From: Cytophagales bacterium
Lineage (GTDB): Bacteria; Bacteroidota; Bacteroidia; Cytophagales; VRUD01
Length of the DNA stretch: 61,528 nucleotides
Reading direction: 5' to 3'
Assembly: GCA_019456305.1 (NCBI GenBank)
Contig: VRUD01000015.1
Coordinates: 1 to 61,528, forward strand
The translations under genes and the position numbers were made by a program. The notes beneath the pieces were generated by a model. It saw only the letters and a program-made list of their open reading frames with translations, did no database searches and was not told the origin of the DNA. This document shows, piece after piece, positions 29,101 to 35,982 of this stretch (its first letter is position 1; each line of letters opens with the position of its first letter).

Positions 29101-29236
29101 TGCCAATAATACTATCTTCTAACAGAGGTGGCTGGGTAATCGTAAAAATCTCAATTATCTGTGCGGAACACGGATTATTACACAGATTACACAGATTTAA
29201 AAAGATTACACAGATTAAGAGTATTGTTTTTTTCAT
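26168..29236 (-). CDS. SprB-repeat T9SS type A surface protein
   Basis: The 1022-residue cell-surface protein has a signal peptide (1-25; ...NNPCSAQ), about ten SprB-like repeats of roughly 70 residues (pattern ISCxGxxDGxAxVxVSGGTxPYTYxWS...LxAGxYxVxVTDxNGC) to about residue 700, fibronectin-like segments (700-930) and a C-terminal type A sorting domain (LKVYPNPYTSQTEVTYFL, ...LLKQLLEY). SprB repeats are known from the Flavobacterium gliding adhesin. ACTGCC hexanucleotide runs near 27903-27926 and 28067-28088 give TATATAT stretches that may vary in length. It is convergent with the isoaspartyl peptidase gene. Confidence 0.92.
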   Translation of the reverse strand: MKKTILLICVIFLNLCNLCNNPCSAQIIEIFTITQPPLLEDSIIGTNISCFGGSNGTAQVMPSGGTSPYTYGWSGGATPLLATNFNLPADTHTVTVTDSNGCTVTDSIILTEPALLTTTISSTQDSGICNGTATANPSGGASPYNFWWNGSSGNQTETGLCTDSTLILMVWDNNSCTAYDTVTISLISLPLTITVTGTDVTCYGGSDGAADLTVTGGVAPYFYLWSNDSTIQDLTGIPAGTYIISVTDSDTLPATVYDAITIVEPPALTISILGIDATCNGCNDGSANLSVSGGSPPYSYLWSTGDTTQDIAFSLLAGTYTVTVTDSNSCIAIDNVTISEPSPVSITVTITDISCNGVCEGAATVTPSGGTAPYNFFWSTGQTDTATVTATATSLCAGNYSIIITDAVANTVSGTITISEPDTITITITTTTAICGTATATATATVSGGTPPYNYVWSSGDTTETDSSLAAGLHFITVTDTNGCIAYGTATVSDVGAPVISDSITDVTCNGAADGAISISATGDTTDGNSYVWSNGSASQILTNLIGGIYEVTVTGNLSGCVSTASFTIFEPDPITLTVNTVDASCGNADGIASVNVTGGTGTYTYFWSTGGTNSFETGLAAGVYAVNVMDANGCMSISPVIINNLGGPVITMNLQTNTSCGSPSGGAIDINVTGGALPYTYLWSNGLTTQDINNLTDTSYNVIITDSNGCIGSESFSISQKLPLSQAICIVTVDSATGKNLIVWEKNPDPSFYNIYKEGSAANVYFLLASVPYDSVSTFLDILADPKQRSWRYKITAVDSCGNESALSQLHKTMHLTMNLGLGGVINLIWDHYEGFNFGTYYIYRGTLASPSLDSIYAIASNNHSWTDLNPPVTPELFYQVAAVHPTECSPTFLTLGALGTPDQKKVLVYNSARSNVSNRLIPTGINLQSSPAFGGIQLKVYPNPYTSQTEVTYFLNEKANVSLEVYNILGKKIEMLVDEEQISGKYRYSFSAKDLGYSSGVYILKLIVGDRVLLKQLLEY
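26425..26559. repeat. Two palindromes inside the SprB-repeat gene
   Basis: TCCCGCC-AAA-GGCGGGA (26425-26441) encodes SPAFGG just before the sorting domain. A 29-nt palindrome (26531-26559; 13-bp arms CGTTCCTAACGCT and complement, CCG centre) encodes TFLTLGALGT. Both are in frame in linker regions between domains. Confidence 0.85.
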
Positions 29237-29272
29237 TTTTAAAATGTTTTAAACAATGATTTAGAATATTCA

Positions 29273-29362
29273 GGGCATCTCTAAAAACTACATATTTTTT
29301 AAAACACACCCCTTGCCCCTCTTGATAGAGGGGAATGTATGGTGTAGTTTTTAGAGATGCCC
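29273..29362 (+). mobile_element. 90-bp MITE, copy 1
   Basis: The ends GGGCATCTCTAAAAACTACA and its near-perfect complement form about 20-bp terminal inverted repeats. The interior is a CCCCTCTTGATAGAGGGG hairpin and an A/T run. Flanking TTCA on both sides (29269-29272 and 29363-29366) is a 4-bp target duplication. The copy at 56841-56930, in reverse orientation, matches at 89 of 90 bases. It carries no gene, so it must use a transposase in trans; none with such ends is in the window. The right-hand TTCA supplies the stop codon of the neighbouring gene. Confidence 0.92.
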
Positions 29363-29363
29363 T

Positions 29364-29684
29364 TCAGCGATTTATGCCCAATACCTCTACAGTAGAACAA
29401 AAGCTTATAATTCTTCTCTGCAATGCATTGTACTTTGAATGTGCATCTTCCTTGTTTTTCTCTAAAAGCCTGTATAATTTCATATTATATGAAACGTTAG
29501 GATCATCTTCCGATTTTCCCGGAATTCCAATACCATTAAATTTAAGTCTTGATGAATACATTAGTACTAAAAGAGCCTCTACTGTATCGTATCTTTCTTC
29601 TGACAAATCCCTTAGGCCCACTGAAACCAATTCCCATCCCGGGAGTTTTTCGTATTTCCTTATTTTTCTATTTTGTAACTTCAT
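29364..29684 (-). CDS. Hypothetical protein downstream of DUF6036 gene
   Basis: From ATG 29684 (MKLQNRKIRKYEKLPGWELV) the frame gives 106 residues, mostly helical and charged, with no signal or TM. I do not recognise the family. The TGA stop lies in the MITE target duplication, so the natural C-terminus may have been cut by that insertion. It follows the DUF6036 nucleotidyltransferase gene on the same strand, separated by a REP-like hairpin pair. Confidence 0.55.
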   Translation of the reverse strand: MKLQNRKIRKYEKLPGWELVSVGLRDLSEERYDTVEALLVLMYSSRLKFNGIGIPGKSEDDPNVSYNMKLYRLLEKNKEDAHSKYNALQRRIISFCSTVEVLGINR

Positions 29685-29728
29685 TACGAAATTTAAGTAA
29701 AAAGTAAAAAGTAAAAAGTAAAAATATT

Positions 29729-29788
29729 GTAGCACGAAATTTATTTCGTGGTAAAATTATATATCCCGCGATATAAATATCGCGCTAC
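29729..29788. repeat. Inverted pair of REP-like hairpins (BIME-like)
   Basis: On the + strand, GTAG at 29729-29732 precedes the stem CACGAAAT/ATTTCGTG (29733-29750). On the minus strand, GTAG at 29788-29785 precedes the stem CGCGATAT/ATATCGCG (29767-29784). GTAG beside a short imperfect palindrome is the pattern known for REP sequences of RAYT transposases, and two facing copies form a BIME. A RAYT gene starts its coding region 1.3 kb away on the same side. Confidence 0.75.
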
Positions 29789-29790
29789 GG

Positions 29791-30318
29791 TTAGTTTGAT
29801 ATTGCTGAACTGAATTCAATTAACTTTCTCTCTAATTCTTCCGGGTTAATTGCAGGATATTTTATAAAGCGCTCCTTTATCTGAATAAAAAAATTCATTA
29901 GCTTTTCTGTATCAACAGAATGCTTAACAAAATTCTTTGCATCTTTAATATCCTGTTCACTTCCTCTTTCTACCTTTGCCATCACCTGGCTGTACAGGTC
30001 ATAATGTTTAAAATCCACTTTCCCGATCTTTTCTATAAAGATACTTCTTTCTTTCCAGTTTGGCAACTCCGGAATAAAGTTATCGGGCGCTGCCAACTCT
30101 ATATTTATATTCAACTCCTCCTTTAAATCCCTTATCTTATTATACACTTCTGAATGATCCGGTACCGGCTTTATATCCACGTCTAATGTCATTTCCCTAT
30201 AACACAATAAAACAGCAGTTGCTCCACCTGTAAAGTATATAATGACCGGCTGGGTTAAGTTATTCCCCAACTCATCCATCAGTATTTTTATTTTTCCAAT
30301 GTCAGAATTATCCCTCAT
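29791..30318 (-). CDS. DUF6036-type nucleotidyltransferase
   Basis: Starting at the ATG giving MRDNSDIGKIKILMDELGNN the protein has 175 residues. IIYFTGGATAVLLCYREMTLDVDI contains the nucleotidyltransferase-like GG...D-x-D pattern of DUF6036/AbiEii-related proteins, often toxin or defence components. A TTG 12 bp upstream is an alternative. A 16-codon frame (MKKEIIAKLFAQNDEG) directly upstream could be the remains of a partner cut by the RAYT gene. The partner is otherwise missing. Confidence 0.75.
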   Translation of the reverse strand: MRDNSDIGKIKILMDELGNNLTQPVIIYFTGGATAVLLCYREMTLDVDIKPVPDHSEVYNKIRDLKEELNINIELAAPDNFIPELPNWKERSIFIEKIGKVDFKHYDLYSQVMAKVERGSEQDIKDAKNFVKHSVDTEKLMNFFIQIKERFIKYPAINPEELERKLIEFSSAISN

Positions 30319-30354
30319 CATTTTGAGCAAACAATTTTGCTATGATCTCTTTTT

Positions 30355-31107
30355 TCATGGTTTTATATTTCCAGGTACGTTGAGACGCCCAAATTGGGCG
30401 CCTTTACGTTCCGGATTTTTTGGGTTTTTATCGTCCGTATCCCAGTTTGCCGGATTGTTTTTTATGTATTGTCTTATTCTGTTTAATTCCCGTGAATTCC
30501 TTATGACATGATCGTTAAACAGGCGCTGCCATTGAAAATCCGGTGTCATTTTGCGGATATTAACCGTGACGGCAGATTTAATTCCGCCCATGATTGACGA
30601 AAGATTATTCCGTTGCGGTCCGAATTTGTTTTTGTACGTACGGCTGAACCCCTGTCGTATGTATTGTTCCGGTGGTAACAGGTACGGTTGCGATGGGGAT
30701 GGGGATTGTAGAGACACGGTGCACCGTGTCTCTACAATTTCACCATCCCTACCAATTGAATCACCCCTACCAATTGCACCATCAATGCCATTGGGATCGG
30801 ATTTGTTATTACCAGGATTATCAATTCGATGGATAATGACAATGATCCCGTGAAAATGATTTGGCATGATCTGAAATGCATCCAATTGGATGTTTTTTCT
30901 GATTTCAGGGGTCTTAAACCATTCGGTTTTTACCATTTCGCCTGCATTGGACAATATCATTTTTCCATTTTCTATTCTACCCAGAACACATTCACGGTTT
31001 TGCACACAACCTGTTACAAAATAAAATCCGGGGTTTGCATAATCCCACCCTTTTAAACGTGTGGATTCAATTCGGTATTTGTCTTTGAATTTTTCCATTA
31101 TCGCCAT
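30355..31107 (-). CDS. REP-associated tyrosine transposase (RAYT)
   Basis: This is a Y1/HUH single-strand transposase related to IS200/IS605 TnpA. The start at MAIMEKFKDKYRIESTRLKG gives 250 residues; two other Met codons are close. Motifs are GFYFVTGCVQNRECVLG, HUH-type MPNHFHGIIVI, and the terminal RQYIKNNPANW with the likely catalytic Tyr. RAYTs are single-copy domesticated transposases that spread REP hairpins. An insert after MPNHFHG (about residues 95-150, Ser/Pro/Gly-rich) includes a perfect REP-like palindrome read in frame. A REP-like pair lies 0.6 kb downstream. Confidence 0.9.
   Translation of the reverse strand: MAIMEKFKDKYRIESTRLKGWDYANPGFYFVTGCVQNRECVLGRIENGKMILSNAGEMVKTEWFKTPEIRKNIQLDAFQIMPNHFHGIIVIIHRIDNPGNNKSDPNGIDGAIGRGDSIGRDGEIVETRCTVSLQSPSPSQPYLLPPEQYIRQGFSRTYKNKFGPQRNNLSSIMGGIKSAVTVNIRKMTPDFQWQRLFNDHVIRNSRELNRIRQYIKNNPANWDTDDKNPKNPERKGAQFGRLNVPGNIKP
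30708..30735. repeat. REP-like palindrome inside the RAYT gene
   Basis: A perfect palindrome, GTAGAGACACGG...CCGTGTCTCTAC, extends to 34 bp (30705-30738) with flanking ATT/AAT. It is translated in frame on the minus strand (IVETRCTVSLQS) within a low-complexity insert between the HUH motif and the C-terminal part. A close relative with the same GTAGAGAC ends is at 60463-60490. Confidence 0.9.
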
Positions 31108-31143
31108 TTTCTGAAAAAAACGAATTGTCAAATAGTCAAATAA

Positions 31144-33108
31144 TCAGTCCTTAACACACCTAACACTAAAGCCGAACGCCTTATTATTGTTATCGCGGAA
31201 CACGCGCGCCTCCGCGTAATTCAAGTTCCGGATCCACGCAAGCGTACCGCTATTCTCGGTAGAACTCCACAAGATGCCGTCGTTACCGGCACCGACGAAC
31301 GAACCAGACCAGGAGTAACCACCCGGAAGGGCAGTAAACCCGCTGCTGTTGGTGGCGCCTGCGTTGGGAGTTGTCCAGTTGGTGGTGCCGGTTTGTTTGA
31401 GGTTGCCGCCTTCGTCTGTTCCAAGCCATCCGGTTGTAGTAACGTCATAAGGAAATGCGCCCGGGTTGGTGCCAACATTTTTTTCCAATAAGGTCCATTC
31501 ATAATGAGAAGGTACGTGCCAACCCGTAGGGCAAACGCCTTGTACAGGTGGTGTACACTTCACATTGTCGTCAGGTGGCGGGGCTGTTCCATTGCAGGTA
31601 AGTGAACCGTCCATCATTTCATCCCATTCGTATAAGCCGCCAAAAGGGCAAGTTGGATCATTAACCCCACTTAAATTCTGACAATATTTTTGAGTGCCGA
31701 CAGGGGCTTGTCCTCCTGATGCCACCGGAACATAAGTGCCTACATTAAGGTTTTCAGCCATCCAGCATTGTGTGCCTATTAATACCGTATTATACCAATT
31801 GCCGTCAGCATCCTGAACAGAATCGGTACCACATACAAATGCAGGATTAACAGTTACTGCCAGGCAGCTTGCAGAGCTTGTTCCGCAACTGTTGGTTGCT
31901 GTAACGCATACATCGCCAGATGTGGTGTCAAAGTCAACTGTTATGCTGTCTGTTCCCTGCCCGGATGCTATTGTTGCTCCAGGGGGCACTGTCCATGTAT
32001 AAGATGCAACTCCCGGAACTGTATCAATGGAATAGCTTACTCCTGGTTGCCCGGTATTTACATTTGTTGAACCGTTGATAGTATCTGGAGTAGCGGGTAG
32101 AGGGCAGTCCTGAATGCAACGCACACTAAAGCCGGACGGCTTATTATCGTCCTTGCGGGTCACCTGAGCGTTAATATAGTGCAGGTAGCGGATCCAGGCA
32201 ATGGTAGCGCCACTCCCGGCAGCCGTCCACCAGTAACCGTAGATACCGACATTGAAGAACGTGCCAGCCCAGGAGCCGCCACCCGGAAGGGCGGTGAAAT
32301 TGCTGCTGTTGCAGCTTCCAGTACAGGTATTCGGGGTAGTCCAATTTGTAGTTCCTGCTTGTTTAAGCATGCCGCCTGTATTTGTTCCGCGCCATCCTGT
32401 TAAACTGCAACTTGGGTCAGTGCCTGCTTCTACGGTGTTTTCCATAGTACACCACTCGGCATCGGTGGGCAGGTGCCAGCCGGTAGGGCAAACGCCCTGC
32501 ACATTACCGGAAAAAGCGGGAGTTGGTGATGTTGTGTTGCTTGCCCCATTTAAGTATTGAACCGCCTCACCCCACTCGTATAATCCACCAAGTGGGCAGG
32601 TAGTATCATTAACCCCGGCAAGATTCTGACAATATTTTTGAATAACGGCATTATTGGTTTGTCCTCCGGTTACTACCGCAACATAAGTTCCTACATTAAG
32701 ATTTTCAGCCATCCAGCATTGTGTGCCGATTAATACCGTATTATACCAATTACCATCTGCATCCTGAACGGAATCGGTTCCACAGCAAAAACCCGGAATT
32801 ATTATAAACTTTTTAATGCCGGAATAAACAGGCTGACAGGTTCCTTCAATGACCTGGGCACGGTACCAGGTGGTGGTGTCAACAATTACCTGTTCGGTAT
32901 CGGATGTTGCTCCCGGGATACTGTCCCAGGTAATTGAATCGGTGGATTGCTGCCATTGGATGCTGCCTCTGTAGCTGTTTAGGATTAAAAGAGCAGTGTC
33001 ACCGGTGCATACGGTTGTTTGAGCAGAACACAGATTAAAACACAGATTAAGAAGGATTACCACCGAGAAAACGGGGCAGGCACAGATAAAGAGCAGTGTT
33101 TTTTTCAT
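31144..33108 (-). CDS. Secreted protein with two FISUMP domains
   Basis: The 654-residue protein has a signal peptide (1-29), an Ig-like segment, then two Fibrobacter-succinogenes-major-paralogous (FISUMP) domains separated by a PKD/Ig-like domain (about 335-425). Each domain opens with CGTDSVQDADGNWYNTVLIG, continues TQCWMAENLNVGTYV and ends SGFSVRC or FGFSVRC. The opening 35 residues of the two copies are nearly identical, indicating a recent internal duplication. There is no recognisable T9SS sorting domain, so its final location is uncertain. Function of FISUMP proteins is unknown. Confidence 0.88.
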   Translation of the reverse strand: MKKTLLFICACPVFSVVILLNLCFNLCSAQTTVCTGDTALLILNSYRGSIQWQQSTDSITWDSIPGATSDTEQVIVDTTTWYRAQVIEGTCQPVYSGIKKFIIIPGFCCGTDSVQDADGNWYNTVLIGTQCWMAENLNVGTYVAVVTGGQTNNAVIQKYCQNLAGVNDTTCPLGGLYEWGEAVQYLNGASNTTSPTPAFSGNVQGVCPTGWHLPTDAEWCTMENTVEAGTDPSCSLTGWRGTNTGGMLKQAGTTNWTTPNTCTGSCNSSNFTALPGGGSWAGTFFNVGIYGYWWTAAGSGATIAWIRYLHYINAQVTRKDDNKPSGFSVRCIQDCPLPATPDTINGSTNVNTGQPGVSYSIDTVPGVASYTWTVPPGATIASGQGTDSITVDFDTTSGDVCVTATNSCGTSSASCLAVTVNPAFVCGTDSVQDADGNWYNTVLIGTQCWMAENLNVGTYVPVASGGQAPVGTQKYCQNLSGVNDPTCPFGGLYEWDEMMDGSLTCNGTAPPPDDNVKCTPPVQGVCPTGWHVPSHYEWTLLEKNVGTNPGAFPYDVTTTGWLGTDEGGNLKQTGTTNWTTPNAGATNSSGFTALPGGYSWSGSFVGAGNDGILWSSTENSGTLAWIRNLNYAEARVFRDNNNKAFGFSVRCVKD

Positions 33109-33190
33109 TATTTATAGGGTTTAAATATCTGTTTATTTATATATATCACCTCTAAAATCGATAACATTTATGAATATAGTATCTGCAGGT

Positions 33191-33421
33191 TCACAATTTT
33201 GACAATTTCGATCGGGATGGCACATGATAATTTTTATCCTTCAAGATTTTCTCAATATCTTTTTGTTCATTATCTGAAACGGAAGGAATATGATAATATC
33301 CTTCTATTTCAGTTACTTTTATTTTATTTTTTGGTAACAGATATAAAAAATCTTTAATAATCTTAAATATAGAATCTTCAACTTCTAATTCAAGTAATTT
33401 CATTTTAGCGTTTTGTTTCAT
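33191..33421 (-). CDS. Small hypothetical protein, possible antitoxin
   Basis: The 76-residue acidic/basic protein (MKQNAKMKLLELEVEDSIFK, ...PSVSDNEQKDIEKILKDKNY) has a first strand-helix resembling small antitoxins, but no family is certain. ATG 33403 is an alternative start. It lies alone between the FISUMP gene and the PIN module. No toxin frame is seen next to it. Confidence 0.5.
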   Translation of the reverse strand: MKQNAKMKLLELEVEDSIFKIIKDFLYLLPKNKIKVTEIEGYYHIPSVSDNEQKDIEKILKDKNYHVPSRSKLSKL

Positions 33422-33546
33422 GATTTATTTAAAATTTGCAGTAAAATTACACAATTTATGTAAAGGACACCGCTAAGAAATTCAAAGTAAAGTAACAACA
33501 TTATTAAATGCAAGGAAAAAGCAAAAAATTTAGAATTTTAGCGTTT

Positions 33547-33960
33547 TCATGATAGACTAATTAAATTAATTTCTTTTATTTCAACAAAATCCTTACGGTT
33601 AAATGTTGCTACTTGAGAAATCTGGTTACCTAACCCAATGCTTGCAATTTCAAAATCATGAATTTTCAAACCAACAGGTTCGTACTTTGATAATAATTCT
33701 TCAAAAATCGAAAAGCTACTTAATGTTGGGAACAAAACATTCATAGAACTCTTAATATCATTAACAACACTTAACGCATCCTTAATTTGAATAGGGAACT
33801 TACCTCGAGTTACAACAGCTAAAAATTCAGAGATATTTTTTGAAGTCGTAAATTGCTCATATTTTGTATCAAGAAGGAAATTTTGTGATTTTGTAAAAAA
33901 CTTCGAGTCCTCATCAATAGCATAAACGAAAATATTTGTATCTATAACTATTTTACTCAT
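33547..33960 (-). CDS. PIN-domain toxin (VapC-like)
   Basis: From ATG 33960 the product is 137 residues, beginning MSKIVIDTNIFVYAIDEDSK. D7, T/N following, E in SKNISEFLAVVTRG and D in KIHDFEIASIGLG supply the PIN acidic cluster, so it could be an active RNase. The upstream ATG would overlap most of the antitoxin end and is unlikely. The start overlaps the antitoxin stop by 8 bp (ATGAGTAA), classical TA coupling. Confidence 0.87.
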   Translation of the reverse strand: MSKIVIDTNIFVYAIDEDSKFFTKSQNFLLDTKYEQFTTSKNISEFLAVVTRGKFPIQIKDALSVVNDIKSSMNVLFPTLSSFSIFEELLSKYEPVGLKIHDFEIASIGLGNQISQVATFNRKDFVEIKEINLISLS

Positions 33961-34219
33961 AGGCTTTTTCTCTAATATTAATATTATCAAATTGACCTTT
34001 CAGTTTAAAAGTTTTCATAATTGGCTTTTTTGAATTTTTTGATTTTATTTTATTTGATGATAAAGGTTTATTCTTTATCCCGAGTACTCGGGATTGTTTT
34101 GTTTTCTTTTCAGGCCGCATCAATATAATTAATGCATCATAATCAGTACCTTTAGGCAATGGCTTCAAAGGTATGAGCTTGCCATTATTACATTTAGCAG
34201 ATATTGTTATAGTTTCCAT
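33953..34219 (-). CDS. Antitoxin partner of PIN toxin
   Basis: The 88-residue protein starts METITISAKCNNGKLIPLKP, resembling AF2212/DUF104-like or AbrB-like antitoxin N-termini that form a short beta-hairpin DNA-binding fold. The basic middle (KNKPLSSNKIKSKNSKKP) is variable. A perfect palindrome (34078-34093) is translated in frame within it as SRVLGI. Cotranscribed with and upstream of the toxin. Confidence 0.72.
   Translation of the reverse strand: METITISAKCNNGKLIPLKPLPKGTDYDALIILMRPEKKTKQSRVLGIKNKPLSSNKIKSKNSKKPIMKTFKLKGQFDNINIREKAYE
34078..34093. repeat. Palindrome inside the antitoxin gene
   Basis: TCCCGAGTACTCGGGA is a perfect 16-bp palindrome centred in the antitoxin reading frame. 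The GAGTACTC core also occurs in the intergenic palindrome at 21945-21974. It may be an operator for autoregulation or a dispersed palindrome. Confidence 0.85.
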
Positions 34220-34299
34220 AATAATAAGTGGTGATAATACTTTATTTTTAACTACTGTCTAGTTGTCTATGATTATATACAAGTGTTTTATTTATATTT

Positions 34300-34413
34300 T
34301 CAATGTTTGGTCAGCATAATATGAGATCCCTTTTGTCTTTTTATTATCCATCCTTTTCGCTGGAACTTTTTTACAGCATCTGTCCCGGAACAAAGTTTTA
34401 ACCTGTCACTCAT
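34300..34413 (-). pseudogene. hicA: Truncated HicA toxin
   Basis: A 37-codon frame, MSDRLKLCSGTDAVKKFQRK then GWIIKRQKGSHIMLTKH, has the HicA double-stranded-RNA-binding-like start and the catalytic GSH motif but stops just after it. Normal HicA continues about 20-30 residues with a second strand-helix unit. No continuation exists in other frames before 34220. Its ATG overlaps the hicB stop (ATGAGTGA) as expected for a coupled pair. It is likely inactive. Confidence 0.75.
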
Positions 34414-34630
34414 ACTTCAACAGCAATTCTTTTGCGGAAATATTTTTTTGCTCTTGTTGCAGGGGGGGTGTTTTTTCATTCATCACTTCCAACCATAATT
34501 CAATGGCTTCTTTGATGTTTTCTTCCGCTTCGGCAAGTGTCTTTCCCTGCGACAAACAGCCCGGTAATGCAGGAACCTCTGCTACATAATAGCCGGTTTC
34601 GTCTTTTTCTATAAGCACATCTAATTTCAT
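34406..34630 (-). CDS. hicB: HicB-family antitoxin
   Basis: The 74-residue protein has the HicB partial RNase-H-like fold: MKLDVLIEKDETGYYVAEVP followed by ALPGCLSQGKTLAEAEENIK and EAIELWLEV. No DNA-binding domain follows, as in short HicB proteins. It stands upstream of the truncated hicA remnant, so it is now effectively an orphan antitoxin. Confidence 0.9.
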   Translation of the reverse strand: MKLDVLIEKDETGYYVAEVPALPGCLSQGKTLAEAEENIKEAIELWLEVMNEKTPPLQQEQKNISAKELLLKYE

Positions 34631-34723
34631 ATTATTTTGTTTTGTGTCAAAAGTAGTGATTTAAAGTTAATTGTTAATTTTCCGAGTGTCTTATCAATTT
34701 TGTTTTTGTGAATAGTTGCAATT

Positions 34724-34933
34724 TTATAATTTGTCATAAATCGCATCGCTTTTAGCATATCCCTTCAAAAATTCCTGCATTGCGAATTGTACCCATTCTT
34801 CTTCTTCGGAATTTTTTTTAATATGCCTTTGTATTTTATCTTTTCTGAAATATTGTAAATAATGATATAATTGTTCAAGTGCCGGTTCGGGCAACATGTC
34901 AATTTCTTTTGTTATTTTTTCTTTAATGCTCAT
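34724..34933 (-). CDS. DUF2281-like antitoxin, orphan
   Basis: The 69-residue protein, MSIKEKITKEIDMLPEPALE then QLYHYLQYF, resembles DUF2281/VapB-type small antitoxins that start with a 'I..EI..LP...L..L..Y' helix pair. A Lys/Glu-rich middle and an AMQEFLKGYAKSDAIYDKL tail follow. No toxin gene lies next to it; hicB is 94 bp downstream. Family assignment is tentative. Confidence 0.6.
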   Translation of the reverse strand: MSIKEKITKEIDMLPEPALEQLYHYLQYFRKDKIQRHIKKNSEEEEWVQFAMQEFLKGYAKSDAIYDKL

Positions 34934-34981
34934 AGGGTATGTTTAAAAATAAATATAAATACCATCATTAATAGCTTTTCA

Positions 34982-35110
34982 TTATTTTTTGGATTGTGAC
35001 TTTTTTTTGTTGAAAAAATCAGAAAATCCAAACGGAAAAGCCATAGAAGTGATAATGATCAGCAGCATTATTGCTAATAAATAAATCGCAATTGTTCCAA
35101 GTGTTTCCAT
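34982..35110 (-). CDS. Small membrane protein downstream of cyanophycinase
   Basis: A 42-codon frame starts at ATG 35110, 2 bp after the cyanophycinase stop, so it is almost certainly cotranscribed and coupled. One TM helix (IAIYLLAIMLLIIITSMAF) follows a short N-terminus, and a basic tail (FFNKKKSQSKK) follows the helix. No known family comes to mind. It could be an accessory factor of cyanophycin metabolism, but this is inference from position. Confidence 0.6.
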   Translation of the reverse strand: METLGTIAIYLLAIMLLIIITSMAFPFGFSDFFNKKKSQSKK

Positions 35111-35112
35111 AA

Positions 35113-35982
35113 TTATATTTTCTCCCCAATTGTATTTACGGCAAAACTTCTCTCTTTCACATTATACACATTTCCTTTAGCCAAAACGTGTACGGTAAGG
35201 TTTTCAATAGAGATGGGCTTTCCCTGCTCTATTTCGGTGATGTTGCTATGGCGGATATCATGGCCGTCAACGATTATAACCAATCCTGATCCAATAGCTT
35301 CCATTTTAGAACCACCTGTAATTAACACACCGGTATTTTCTCCCAAACCGATCCCTATACAAGATGGATTGCTCACAACTGCCTGGGCCAGCCGGCCAAA
35401 TCTTCCTCTTTTTACAAAATGAGAATCGATTATCACATCCTGCATAAAAGCCAGACCGGTAGTGATTTTCACCTGTCCTTTTAAAAGCGCCTCTGAACTG
35501 CTTCCCTGGTAGATCATGGTGTTAGACATAGCCATAGCGCCTGCACTGGTTCCTGCGATCACAAAATTTTCATTCCTGTATCTTTGTTGTAAGATCTCAA
35601 GAAATTCTGTCCCACCCAAGATCGTGCTTAACCTCAATTGATTACCTCCTGTAAACATCACACCATCTGCTTTTGATATCCGTTCCACATATTCAGGTAT
35701 TTGTACATCTTCTCTGCTCCTGATATGCAAAACACCAACATTGCTGCAACCCAGATTACCAAATCCTTCTATGTACTTTTCACCTATTTCTTCTGGTATT
35801 GAAGATGCAGTAGTAATAATTTCAATATGGGAATCTACCCCTTTTATTTCAGTTACTATCCGGTTTAATATCTCCGGTTGGAAAAAATTCAGCGATAATT
35901 GCTGCAGTAAAACCGGTTCTTCTTCCGTGCCTTTATCCTCGCTGCCTCCTATGGCTATTAATTTACCTTTGGGATTATCCAT
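35113..35982 (-). CDS. cphB: Cyanophycinase
   Basis: The 289-residue peptidase family S51 enzyme cleaves cyanophycin (multi-L-arginyl-poly-L-aspartate) to beta-Asp-Arg dipeptides. Visible signatures are KLIAIGGSEDKG, MFTGGNQLRLS, and nucleophile S146 in IAGTSAGAMAMSN, followed by LLKGQVKITTGLAFMQDVII and DSHFVKRGRFGRLAQAV with the family's conserved His. There is no signal peptide, so it is intracellular and mobilises stored polymer. It is divergent from the synthetase gene. Confidence 0.94.
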   Translation of the reverse strand: MDNPKGKLIAIGGSEDKGTEEEPVLLQQLSLNFFQPEILNRIVTEIKGVDSHIEIITTASSIPEEIGEKYIEGFGNLGCSNVGVLHIRSREDVQIPEYVERISKADGVMFTGGNQLRLSTILGGTEFLEILQQRYRNENFVIAGTSAGAMAMSNTMIYQGSSSEALLKGQVKITTGLAFMQDVIIDSHFVKRGRFGRLAQAVVSNPSCIGIGLGENTGVLITGGSKMEAIGSGLVIIVDGHDIRHSNITEIEQGKPISIENLTVHVLAKGNVYNVKERSFAVNTIGEKI

